This document shows positions 19,397 to 30,560 of a DNA stretch of 64,000 nucleotides, one piece after another; within the stretch, counting starts at the first letter, position 1; each line of letters starts with the position of its first letter. The position numbers and the translations under genes were made by a program. Location of the stretch: contig NC_133400.1 of assembly GCF_047511655.1 (NCBI RefSeq), positions 33,930,001 to 33,994,000 on the forward strand, read 5' to 3'. The stretch is from Castor canadensis (lineage: Eukaryota > Chordata > Mammalia > Rodentia > Castoridae). The notes under the pieces were generated by a model. That model saw nothing but the letters and a program-made list of their open reading frames with translations. It ran no database searches and was not told where the DNA came from.

Positions 19397-19463
19397 ATCC
19401 CACTATCAAATCCAGAGCACATGGCAGCAGACACTGTACCTCTGAGCTACACCCTCAGTCCCT
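19397..19463 (-). mobile_element. ID-like SINE fragment
   Basis: The reverse complement reads GGGACTGAGGGTGTAGCTCAG.. in line with the tRNA-derived module. It is diverged and short. Confidence 0.5.
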
Positions 19464-19565
19464 AGAGACACCCGTATCTAATTACTTACACTTTTACTTC
19501 CCCTCCTGCCTGCCACCTTCTCTGTGCTCTTACCTCTTTCCTTCCTTCCCCAGATGGTAAACAGT

Positions 19566-19957
19566 TAGTGCTGCAGTTTGAACATGACTTGTCCCCATCA
19601 AAAACTCATGTTGAGGTTTGGACTCTAATGTGACAACAGCGTTGAGAACTGGTAGGACCCTTGAGAGTCATGAGGAATCTGCCCTCATCAAGGGAATCTG
19701 TAGTTCCCTACAGAGTGGGTTTGCTATCACAAGACTGATTGTTGAAGAGAAGTTTGACTTCCTCAGCTTTCTCTTGCTTCCTCTCTTGCTATGTGACCTT
19801 TCTTTCCTTTCCACCATGAGGCCCTTCCTCAAAATAGAGAAGATGTTGGCACCTTCCCAGCCTTCAGAACCATAAGCCAAAATAAACCTCTTTCCTTTAC
19901 AAATTACACAGTCTTGGGTATTTGGTTATAGCCACAGAAAATGCACGGAGACAGTAA
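19566..19957 (+). mobile_element. MaLR-type solo LTR
   Basis: TGCAGTTTGAACATGACTTG.. starts it. AATAAACCTCTTTCCTTTAC and AAATTACACAGTCTTGGGTAT, then GGAGACAGTA, end it. This is the MST/MT-type 3' end (AATAAACCTCTTT, TTACCCAGTCTTGGGTAT). About 390 bp, consistent with a full solo LTR. Confidence 0.75.
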
Positions 19958-21167
19958 ACTACTAAGCACTTCCTAGGTGCCAGGCAATTTGGTAATCACT
20001 AGGATCGCCCTCTGGTGCTCACAGGCTGGTGGAGACCACTGTGAAAGCCTGCAGGGTGCAGAGAAGTGTTCTAGAATCCCCTATACAGGACACTAAAGTG
20101 TAGCCACAACAGGGGAAGAAGCTCAGGAAAGCCTCAGCCCCCACACTGTGCCAGGCTTGCTGGGTGGCATTCCTTCACTCATTAGCATCTCCTCCCCGCC
20201 ATGCTCTGTTGTTAGGTTGATGGGAAGCATCAGTGAGCAAAGTCAGATAAATATCTGCCCACATGCTGCTTACGCTCCTGCAAATGACTTGAAGGCTGGC
20301 TCATGAGACTTTAAGTGGATGCTTTTCTAAGAGCTGTTGCAGGAGTCAGAGTATGAGCAGACGCTGATGGCGACAATGGCTGCTGTAGAGATATCTGCAT
20401 TCTGCAGTATTAGGGCACAGAGCGGGAACATGGCCAATGGGGCAAGAAGTAAACCAAGTCACCAAAGGCCATGCACTGACCCAGGATAAGGGACAAAGAC
20501 AGTGCAAGCAGAAAGGAACACAGCAGCTCCTGTCCCCAAATTTATAGTGTGTGGTAGATCCAAAAGCACCTGTGGTCATGGGCGTGGCCATCAGTCACCA
20601 AGGAGAAAGAGCCAGTGGGGGAACTGCTCAGCCTGCGGCATGCCACTTCTATATGATAGAATGCTGATAGAAATTGGAACTTTGCTCTTCCTAGAGTCCC
20701 TTACCAGAATGTAGCACTCTTGGAAAAACAGCGTTTGTTCTTGAATGTTCTTGACAGTTGCTAGAAATAATGGCTTACCAAACTTCAAAGGGCAAAGTTA
20801 AAGTTAGGAGCCACGGTCAATTGAAAGGAATATTTTATTCATGAGGACACAGAATAAACACAGGGCTCATATCAACATGGTCTTTTTCTGATCACCGAAA
20901 GAAAAGAAGCAAGACTTGTCCTAGAATTAGAAAAACTGTTGCATAAAAAAAAATGAAAAGCCCCAGATTTATGAGGAAAAAAAGTGAGAGACGTTTTACA
21001 GAGTGCGTAGATACCAACACAAAATCAATGAGATGTGTACAGGGTTGCAAAGCATCATGGATGAGAGGAACAGAGAACAGGAATAAGACCCATGATTGTA
21101 AAGTGTCAGTGATGGATAGAAGTTTCCATTTATGCCATGGTGCTTGTATTTCTTGAAGTTGTATATT

Positions 21168-21557
21168 GCTGTGGTTTAAGTGTGTTCCCCAAAGGTTCAC
21201 GTGATGGAAGCTTGGTCCTCAGTAAAATGGCATTAACAGGTGGGAGGTCTTTAAAAGGTGGGGCTCAGTGTCCTAGTCAAAGCGGCCCAGTTCTCAGAAG
21301 GAATTAATGTTGTGCTGGCAGGACTGAGTTAATTGTCTCAGGAGTGGGTTGTCATAAAATGAGGCCACTCCACATGCTTGTCCCCTTCTGCTTCTCTGCC
21401 ACATTCTAACACAGCCAGAGGGACCCTTGTCAGATGTCAGCACCATGGTCTTTGGACTTTTGAGACACTAGAATTCTGGGCCAAGTAAACCTCTTTTCTT
21501 TATACCTTACCAGCATCAAGTATTACATTACAGCAACATGAAACAGACTAAGACACA
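21168..21557 (+). mobile_element. MaLR-type solo LTR
   Basis: TGCTGTGGTTTAAGTGTGTT opens it. GGCCAAGTAAACCTCTTTTC and ACATGAAACAGACTAAGACA close it. The internal order (tgtcataaaatgaggcc, tgtccccttctgcttctctgcca) fits an MST/MT-type LTR. Confidence 0.72.
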
Positions 21558-21899
21558 TTTTTTAAAATATAAAATACTAACACAGCATAGTAAATACTGA
21601 TGCTTACTTACTTTAATAGAGAACTGTCTCTCTCTTAAAAAAAAAAAAAAACCTAAAGATAAGTTTCAGTGTCTGTTGTCCAGTTGATGAACCTTTGTAA
21701 AGCCAAGTTCAGATTTTAAGACGCGGTTCAAATGATTCAGTTTGCCCCAGGGAGGCTAATTACAGCCTCCCTGTGTTTGTTTTTTAACTGTTGCTCCCCA
21801 TTTGCAGAGGAAAATGAGAGTATAATCGTGTATGTTGTTGATCTTAATTTTTTATCACTAAAAATCATGCAACTTCCATCTTCTTCTCGATCTAAAGTG

Positions 21900-22043
21900 G
21901 TTTTTTTGTTTGTTTTTTGCTTTATTTTGTTTTTTGAGACAGGGTCTCACCATGTAGCCCAGTCTGGCCTCAAGCTTGCAATCCTCCTGCCTCAGCCTCC
22001 CAAGTGCTGGGGCTGCAGATGTGTGCTCCCGTGACCAGCTTCT
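21900..22043 (-). mobile_element. B1-type SINE
   Basis: An antisense B1: T-rich tail, TTGAGACAGGGTCTCACC, ATGTAGCCCAGTCTGGCC, GCCTCAGCCTCCCAAGTGCT. Confidence 0.85.
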
Positions 22044-22346
22044 ATGTAAGTTGTTTTGTGATAGATTTTGTACTGGTTGAAGTCCCCACTTCTCAAATTC
22101 TCACATCTACTTAAACACTTGGAATGCCTTTGTTGAATTGCAGATTCTAGTTCGGCATCTGCAGAAGGTTTGGGGAGGTGTCTGAGATTCTGCAGCTCTC
22201 ACAAGCCCCAGGTGATGCAGCTGGGGCTGGTCCCTGGACCATACTCTAAGGAGCCAGGCTCTGAATTAGTTCACACACATCTCCATCCCCACAATTTTTG
22301 AATAAAGTGAAGACTATAGAATTATGGTTCTCAAAATTTCCAGTAC

Positions 22347-22536
22347 AGGCCAGGCATGGTGGTTCATGGAAGGTGGTGGTAGGAGGAACTTGGTCCCAGA
22401 CTGGCTGGGCAAAAGTAGGAGACTGTATCTGAGAAACAAACTAAAAGCAAAAGGACTAGGGATGTAGCTTAAGTGGTAAAGTGCTTGCCTACCAAGCTCA
22501 AGGCCCTGAGTTCAATCCCCAATACCACGAAAAAAT
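22347..22536 (+). mobile_element. composite SINE (B1-type plus ID-like)
   Basis: It opens with GGCCAGGCATGGTGGTTCAT, has a shortened 7SL-like middle, then an ID-like module GGACTAGGGATGTAGCTTAA.. GAGTTCAATCCCCAATACC and a short A-run. Confidence 0.75.
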
Positions 22537-22664
22537 TCCAGGACCCTGGCCCCAAAGGTTCTGATTCACTACTGCCCCTTGTTACAAGCCTAGACCAAAG
22601 CCTGGTTGTAGGAGCCCAAGCCATGAGGACCCAGGCCTCCAGCTACCCTCCCCTTAGCTGACAG

Positions 22665-22995
22665 CTCCACCTTCCATGGCCTCCTTCCCTTTCTTGAATG
22701 TTCCAAGGTTGCCCTCATGATTTCCTCTTGTTATTGTTCTCAGTTCAGATGGCACTCCTCAAATAGGCCTTCCCTGATTGTCCAGCTACAGGAGGGCCTC
22801 TTCCAAACTCTCTTTAACCCAGCATGTATTTTCTTGCCTTCTTAGCTCCTGTTACTCCTACAATTACCTTGTCTGTACATTTGCTCATCAGTGTACTATG
22901 CATCTTCCATGAGATCAGGGACTCCATCTGCTTGGCCCCCGCTGCTTTCCCAGTGTCCACACAATACCCGAATACTGGGTAAATGAACCAGTGTG
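22665..22995 (+). mobile_element. LINE L2, 3' part
   Basis: TTCAGATGGCACTCCTCAAA, AGGCCTTCCCTGATTGTCC, CCATGAGATCAGGGACTCC and ATACTGGGTAAATGAA follow the order of the L2 3' region. Confidence 0.7.
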
Positions 22996-23214
22996 GCCAG
23001 GGTGAGAAGCAAAGTGTGAAGTAAACAGTGTCATGAATTCTGGCCTTGGAGACAGGTCTGCAGAGGGAAGCAGATGTGAAGGTTTAATGAGCAAAAGGAC
23101 TGGAAGAGTAGAAAAGAAATCACTGTTCTTCCTTCAGGGTGGAGAATAAAATTAAATTAGGAATGGTGGACAGAAGTGCAGTTGCGGCTCTTCCATTCGT
23201 GTGGTGTATAACTC

Positions 23215-23620
23215 AAGATACCTTGTCCTTTCTCTGTATCTGATTTTAAAATTATAAAGATACATGTTTGTGGTAGATGATTTGGGAAAACAGAAGCATT
23301 TTAAGTCATAAATTGCATATGACTTTATCCTACCACCCGTAGACAACCATGTTTTTTGTGTGTGTGTTTTTCCTTTTAGAATATTTTTCAAATATGGGTG
23401 TCTTCGAGAATTCACATGTCACATATAATCTCACATTCTTCTCTCTCATTATCTCACATTATAGGATGAATGTATTCTCATGCCTATAAAGTATCTTTAA
23501 AACATGTTTTTAATGGTTGTCTAATATTCCGTTGTATGACAGAATACATAATTTATTTATTTCTTACACTTCACGTTCAGCAGAGCACTCTCACTTTCTA
23601 CTAGCTGTCCTTTATGAAAG
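23215..23620 (+). mobile_element. old L1-like 3' fragment
   Basis: TATCCTACCACCCGTAGACAACC, written here as TACCACCCGTAGACAACC, and AATGGTTGTCTAATATTCCG with GTTGTATGACAG resemble the L1M-type 3' region ('ataatcccaccacccagagataacc', 'aatattccattgtatgg'). Confidence 0.5.
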
Positions 23621-24116
23621 ATAGCAATGCCTAATAAATGAATTTTCCTCTTGCTGAGAGTAGTAATTCTCAAGTGGGTTGATTTTGCTCCTGAGGGGAC
23701 ATTTGGCTACATCCAGAGACATTTTGGGTTGTCACCACTGGAAGAAGATATTGCGTGTAGTGTGTGGAGCCCAGTGATGCTGCCAGACCCCTCCCACCCC
23801 CCCCCCCCACACACAGGACAGACCCTGGACAAAGAGTTACCCAGATCTCCGCCAGAAAGTCAACAGTGCTAAGATTGAGAAACCTGCAGTTCAGGACAGT
23901 GACGGGGTTAATATTCAACAACCACTTAAAATTCAGATTAGCATCTACCATTGAAATATAGGACTTTGCCCTAGGAGTCTGCCTTCGAATAAGGTCTCAG
24001 CTAATTAGATTTCCAGATACAGGAATCTGGAATAACTGATGTTTAACTTGCATAATTCTTATTTTATTAGCAGTTTTTAAAGTAGTAGTAAAGGAAAGCA
24101 AAAATGCAGGTTTGTT

Positions 24117-24212
24117 TCTTTTTTTTTTTAAATTTTGCTATGCTGAAGGTTAAACCGAGGTTCTCTCAAATGCTTGGCACGTGCTCTACCACTGAGTCAC
24201 ATCCCTAGCCTG
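24117..24212 (-). mobile_element. ID-like SINE
   Basis: Antisense: a T-run, then GGTTAAACCGAGG.. TTGGCACGTGCTCTACCACTG.. AGTCACATCCCTAGCC, the reverse complement of the tRNA-derived module. Confidence 0.65.
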
Positions 24213-24214
24213 AC

Positions 24215-25560
24215 GTTGTATTTTTAAAATTCAGCTCCAGGGATGAATTTGATGGTTTTGGCATCATTAGTTCCCTGTAAACACTGAGGCACAGAGCAGG
24301 CAAGCACTGCATCCTAGGCCAGCCCAGTAGCAAACTCTGTGTTTAAGGCAGAGAAGTGATTTGGTCATTGTTGAAATAATTTCTAAATTCAAAATGGGAA
24401 TTTTGATGAGTACTAGTTAAACTTGGATGCTTGCAATCCCATTCTGTGAACCCTTCCTTGGACAGAGATTTTTTTTTGCTCCTTTCTGGCATTTGCAACA
24501 CCTAAAAGCATTGGGAAATTCCACCTTTAGTAAGCAAAACCATCTGCCTTCCTTCTGTTGAGAAATGTGCACATCCCTTTTATCTCGGATTTAGATCTTT
24601 GAGACTTTACCCAACCTTTGCACAGAGATAAATGGTATAGAGACCATTTGTTAGGTTCTACCCAGTGGACAACCCAAATCCCATAGGTTCAAATCTAGAA
24701 CAAAGAGAATGTTTGCTACACCCTTTTTTCTACACACATTCTTCCTGGGATTGATTGTGAATGGCAAAGGAGTTTAACTTGGAAATGTTTGGAATTGTAA
24801 TTCAGATACTAAAAACAGCTAAGACCTACCCAACTCCACAAAATTGGCATCCGTTTCTGAACTGTAACAATGGTAGTGAAGTTGAGAGCAGATGAGTATG
24901 GGCTAAAGTCAGAGATTCCCAACTGAGATCCACACATGTGTGCCTCTGGGCATTGCTGTTGTTGTAACTGCCTCCGCAATATTTTACATGGCTTATTGCT
25001 CATCTGCAGAGCCTGGGGCCTTCAAGAAACAGTCAGTGGAGCCTCCCTTGCTGGGGGCTCATCTTCTGGAGGGGATGGTATGTTCCTCCCCCTCATCTTC
25101 AATCCCCAGGGCTGACTGAAGACAAGAAGCATCTCTGGGCTCTAAAGGGCTCCATCAGCTAATGATGGAAGAAGGGATGCAGGGGCCTGAGAAGGCAGAC
25201 AGATCTGGAGATGACAGAGCTGTGGGACTGACAGACAACTTAAAATAAGCAATCATGGGCTGGAAAAGAATACGTTGGCTCTAAAATAAGTGTAGGACTA
25301 AAAGAAATGGATGGGAAGTCAATTCTTAGGTCTCTCTGTTAGTGATAGGCAATCGTGTTTTCTTTTTTGCTCTTAGTCGGCAACCAAAGGTCGCCAAATG
25401 CTCATTTTCTTTGTAATTTTCTATTAAAATATTGATTTGACTGCTGAAAATGATATAGCCAATGCTTTCAAGATTTTCAGGGCTGTAGAAAGGCAAGCCC
25501 ATTCCTCACTGGCAAGATACATACATCTGTATGTACAGATGCTCCCAAATGCATGAACAC
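24215..25560. other. intergenic, no gene seen
   Basis: Unique sequence with no repeat that I can name and no convincing frame. Confidence 0.5.
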
Positions 25561-25561
25561 A

Positions 25562-25600
<39 letters not shown>

Positions 25601-25625
25601 CTCTCTCTCTCACACAAACACACAA
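25562..25625. repeat. (CA)n(CT)n(CA)n microsatellite
   Basis: About 36 bases of CA repeat, then CT repeat, then CA again. Likely polymorphic. Confidence 0.95.
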
Positions 25626-26479
25626 TGCTCCCTGACTGGAGGCTACTGTAAATTTACACAGTGTGGCAAATGAGATTTTCTCATCTTCATCTAAATCCAA
25701 GATCGGCAAGATTGGGGTAGTTTGGACTGAATGGGACAAAAATGGGAGGTTGAACAGAACAAAGTTTAAAACGTGGACAAATATCCTTCGCTATACAGAT
25801 TTCTCAAAATAGTGACTCGAACTCAATCAACCCTGACTTATTACTGCAATTAATGTCATCTCGCATTCAACGTATACTTAGAGCACCAGGTACCATGGCG
25901 ACATTCATGAATACATCAGCATTGCCTTCAAGAGTTAGAAGTCTAAGTGGGGCAAATGCAAGTCACATAAATCAACAAGCCTGCTTCAAACTCGCTTTCA
26001 ATTCCGAGTCGGAGCATTGGAGGTAGCACCGTGGATTTCCTTCAAACAGTTCCAGTCAGTGTCCCTGGGCCTCCCAGCCCACCGGGCAGCTTGGCCTGTG
26101 GGGGACACCACTGTCTACTGATGATGGGGTATGTTAGCTGGATTATTGGCTAAAGCAAAAGAGCTGCCTTATAAATGCAGTTGATAGTCATTTGATTCTA
26201 GAATTTTTAGTCCTAATTTTGCTTGACACTAAAGGAAACTTTGTTCTAAAAAGGGTGAGTGTGACCTCCCCAAAGTCACACAGCCTCCAGATTTTCTTCC
26301 TTTTTCATTCATAATAGCACACATGCCTAGACACCAGTCAAACAAGGACCTTGGCTGTGTTAGGCTTATGTACCTAAAAAGCCTCCCTGAGCCAAGCAGG
26401 AAAGATGGAAGACTCCATTGAGGTCTAGATTGCAATCCTCATCTGTATCATCCTTGTCCCTGCCATTATTTTGTGTCTG

Positions 26480-26850
26480 GCTCTTTTAAGGGAATCAATC
26501 TGTGAAAACTTCTACTTGAAAAACAGATAAATCACTTCTCTTAAGGTTCTTCACTTTACAAAGGCATTTTCTGTAGTATTCACTTAAATTTTGTTCTACC
26601 TACTGTCCAAAAAACTTAGACAAATGGAATTCATTATTATGTAAAGGAAGGCTATTTACTCTCAGGTTGACTACATATTTGCATAGAACTTGAGAATTGT
26701 TAATTAGATTTTTCTTTTGCACTGTCTGCATGACAGTGATCATTAAAAATGTCCAGAAAGCATGGAAATACAGATATTATTAGTTGTTTTTCTCATTGAA
26801 GATGTCCTTAATCAAATTATTTATATTTGCCTATGTTTCAGACTTCATGG
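26480..26850. promoter_or_regulatory. candidate conserved non-coding element
   Basis: Repeat-free AT-rich block with homeodomain-type TTAATTAG (26699-26706) and an exact octamer ATTTGCAT at 26677-26684. The call rests on composition and motifs only; conservation is untested. Confidence 0.3.
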
Positions 26851-28560
26851 ACACCCTGTAGATTCATAAACATAGTAAGCAAGAATGAATTACTTACCAT
26901 TTTGAAGGAATTTCCAATGTTTTGCATGGTTGGTTTAAAAAAAAAGCCCATATATTTTATGATGAAATCTCTATGTTTATAAACAAAACCCCAGAAATTT
27001 ACAGAGAAAGAAATCATTTTGACTTTCTTTCTCAATACTGGTTCCATAAACCATGACCAAATCATGGCAGATCTTTAGAGGGATGATTGAGTTATTTTGT
27101 TTGAGTTAGATTAATAGCTTCAGGACCCGGCCCCTTTTTTTTTCTTTTTTTTCATTGTGCTACACTTTTTCTTCCTCTGAAGTTTCAAAATTAAGTCAGA
27201 AGGCCTAACTTTTTGTAGGCATTTCTGAGGTCTAGACTGTGGGGAATTGTGTACCACCAAGTTTTCTTTTTGGTCTCATTCCTCAGGTGCATGCTGGAAT
27301 TTTAAAACAATTACTTTTATTTACAAAAAAAAATCAAAAAAGCATAGAACAGGTTGCTTTCTAGTTTGGTTCTTAAAATGACCAGGGAATTCTGTGTAGG
27401 TATTCAGCCCTATGGAACTACACGGCTGTGACTTAGATTTCTGAATTCAGATTAAACCAGCTTCCAGGTTCTGCAGTAACAAAATCACAGGCTGGGGGAC
27501 CATCTGCCTGGTCACTAAGTGATGTTCTGAGTCAGCTAATTGTGCATAATTGGGAGTATGTGGCAGAAATGGCACTGTCCTCTCCAAACAAAGGACATCA
27601 CATTTGTGCTGTTTCAGGTGACACTGTTCTTTTCCTGGCCAGTGACAGCAGAAACTCAGGTCACTACAAAGCCTGCATCTACAAGCAGCCAGTGGTAGGA
27701 ATGATCAATTCTGGGATAAGCAGGAGACAATAGGCAGTGGGGGAGGGGAAGAAAGGAGAAGGAGGCTGGGAAATAAGACCTAGATAGGAGGAAGGTCCAG
27801 TGCTGGAAAAATGGTTCCCTGCGTTTTAGATCCTGAAATATGGTCACAGTCAGCATCTAATTCCTGTACATACACTTGGGATCTGAGGAGATTCTGGAGA
27901 TTCCCAAATGAACTGGGTCAGGTATTTGGATGGCAAGGCAGGAGCTAGGACAGTCACCCCCAGCAAGCTGGTGGAGTGACAGTTTAAAAGCAGCCTGGAG
28001 GAGATTGTGCTCAAGTGACCCTGGAGCAAGGGCTCAGAGCTGGAACAGAAGTAGACTTTGGAGACGATGACTCTCAGTGGTCAACAGTCTAACTGCTTGG
28101 ATGAAAGGCCTGTTACTCAGCCGGAATAGCAAGACAGGATCCCGGCATTCCCCGCCCTCTTCTTCTGGACAGAAAGAAGGTCAAAGGCACTGTGCTTGCT
28201 ACAATGACTACAGCACAGTGGACGCTGGCAAAAAACGAAGCTGTGGTGACCATAGCCCAGGTCTTCTCCATCTAGGCAGCACTAGGTGTTGTCACTGGCG
28301 GCTGTCCTGGGCATGGTTTAGCAGCTTCCCTGGCCTCTGCCCTTAGAAGACTGTGCTATTTCTACTTCCTGCCCACCTCCCAAGCAGTGTCATCCAAAAA
28401 TGTCTCCTGGGCAGGGAGGCAAAAGTGTTTTGGCACCCCTCTCTGCTTTGTTGTGTCTACTGAGGCAGAAAGTCTGCCCAGCACTTGAATTATCTGGGGG
28501 GGTCCTGCCTTCATGGGCCTGGCTTTGTGTGTGTGCATCTGCTTGTGGGTGAGGGCTTGC

Positions 28561-28561
<1 letters not shown>

Positions 28562-28609
<48 letters not shown>
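28562..28609. repeat. (TG)n(CG)n microsatellite
   Basis: About 38 bases of TG repeat run into GCGCGCGCGC, giving 48 bases of strict purine-pyrimidine alternation, the sequence type most prone to Z-DNA. Confidence 0.95.
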
Positions 28610-29399
28610 GACACCTTTTCATAGGCTGTCTGTGTCCATAAAATGACCAGCATTTCTTGTTTCAAAAGTCAGTCCAAATGCACACAGCAAAGGCCACAGG
28701 TGGAACTGGAGGGTGGACAATGAAGCTGCTTATCTCAACTGCTCTGGCTGAGATGGGGACCTGAGGCTTCCTGACTAGTCCCCAAAAGCTGACCACCCCC
28801 AGAGTTCCCTGCTGATCCTACACCAACTATGTTACCCTCCCAGGCTCTGGTGTGACACAGGGAAGAGAGCAAGACAAAGCTGCAGCCCTTGAAGGGCTCA
28901 CGTTCCAGAAGGTGGAGGCAGTTTGGATATGCACACGTGTGCACACATATATAGGACAATTATCATATAGGATAATTTCAGAGGGACTTTACACTGGGTC
29001 AGACTCTGTGCGATTCCAGCTTCTAGGTCACTACCCTCCCAGGCCTCACAGCTCTGGGAGGGGCCTGGACAATGCATTTCTATTTTTTAAATGAAATTTC
29101 CAAAAGTGATAAAGGTTTTCTTTAAGGGAAACCATTCTTCCAATTGCATAAGGTTCAGGTCCCATAAAACCTGGATCTCTCCCTGACTTTGAGAAATGCT
29201 GCAGGAAGGAGAAAAGGGAAGTGCATCCAGTTTTAATTCACTTCCAGGCCAGAGCAGCAGAAAGGAAACAATATTCTTGTGCAAAGAGAAAGCAGTGAAA
29301 AAAACAAATTGAAGACCTCACTGCATTGGGTGGGTAAAAAGGTGCATGCTGCTCAAAGTCTCACACCAGGGGGAGAGGAAGCTTAGATAGTTTGTTCCT

Positions 29400-30560
29400 C
29401 ACTGGAGAGCTGGGGAGGGAAGCTGCCCGGCTCTGGTTAGGAGGGGCTGAGCAGCTGGCCAAAGCCCCCCTTTATAGAAACTGGCCATGTTTTTGCTCTG
29501 GGCGGGAGCTCCGGGCCTGCCCCCGGCTTTCTCCCGGCCATTGTGAGCTCGTATTGATCAGGCCGGGAAGCAGTAGGGCTGCGGCAGCTGAAGCTGTGGG
29601 GTGGGCAGCATTGATCTGGCCCCCTCCCTGGGTTATTTATAGGATGCGCAGGCCTGGCAAGTAACCGGGGAGAGAGAGCTTGTTTAACGAGGGTTCAGGG
29701 CGCGCTCTTCGCTAGCTGGTTAACTTTAAGTATTGGAAATGGAATTGATGCGCACATAATAATATTAGGATTCATACAAACCACTTCTCCGGCAACTCGA
29801 TATATTTCATTACCCCCTTTCTAGCAAATGTATTGATTTCTGTTTTGCGGTTTTATAACACAATTTCAAGGCTGTTGTGGGCTTAATGAGCCGTGTTCTT
29901 ATGATGTTTAAAAAGATTTGAAGCTATTGTTGAAATAAATATTATGGATCACCTCCTCCGGAGGCCCCCTCCCTCTCTCCCCTCGCCCTCCTCTCTGCTC
30001 ACCCCGCCCCCTCCCCGCCCGGCCGGAGCCGCCAGCAGAAAGCAGGGGGCTGCAGCTCCACGGCCCTTTGTGGCCCAGATCAAAGGACCGGAGCGCCACA
30101 AAGGCGGCCCCACTCGGGCCGCGCGGCCACACACAGCCGCACCTGCAGCGCGGCCAAATGTCATTGTCGCTTCTGCGGGGCGAGCGCGGGGGACGCACCT
30201 CCGAGGCGGCAGATGACTCTAATAACGCTTGATGGGAATTGATGGGGAGAGAGAGGCGCCCGGTGCCCAGGGCTTTTTATTAGCTGCCCCGACTTCTCCA
30301 GCCTCAGCCCAACGCCTGCACCTGTGGACCCCCTTCCTCTCGGCCTTTATGGAACTTGACAGATTTTATTAACTTTAAGGAAGAACTTTCCAGCGTGCGG
30401 AGGGCCGCAGTTTATTTTGTATTCATGCGAAACGGAAACCGAAAAAGCCATGTTTACATATTTACCGGCCCCAGTGACCTCCCTCGGGGGCTCCATAAGT
30501 CCCGTTCCAGATTAACTTTATCATAAAATTGACTGCTGTGCTCAGGGAGTTGGGAGTTTG
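29400..30560. promoter_or_regulatory. candidate long-range enhancer hub with central CpG island
   Basis: A 1.16-kb block with no interspersed repeat, about 21 kb beyond the SALL1 stop. Its flanks are AT-rich and hold a MEF2-like TTATTTATAG at 29633-29642 and many TAAT/TTTAT homeodomain-type motifs. The centre (about 29940-30215) is CpG-dense. That centre holds a palindromic TCF/LEF-SOX module at 30065-30104. The reading frames there (about 90 codons on both strands) look like composition artefacts. Linkage to SALL1 is inferred from distance and the absence of another gene in the window. Confidence 0.55.
30065..30104. promoter_or_regulatory. palindromic TCF/LEF-SOX-type site cluster
   Basis: CCTTTGTGGC (30065-30074) and GCCACAAAGG (30095-30104) are exact reverse complements. 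The 20-base spacer contains AGATCAAAGG (30077-30086), the full TCF/LEF consensus. A GGCGGC follows at 30104-30109, like the GCCGCC helper site described for some TCFs. Confidence 0.5.

Noticed and set aside
25562-25625. Possible CRISPR-like repeat array
   Set aside because: It is a dinucleotide microsatellite; there are no spacers and the genome is mammalian.
29908-30216. Frames of 90-96 codons on both strands
   Set aside because: Compositional; the translation is Pro/Arg-rich and the block looks regulatory.
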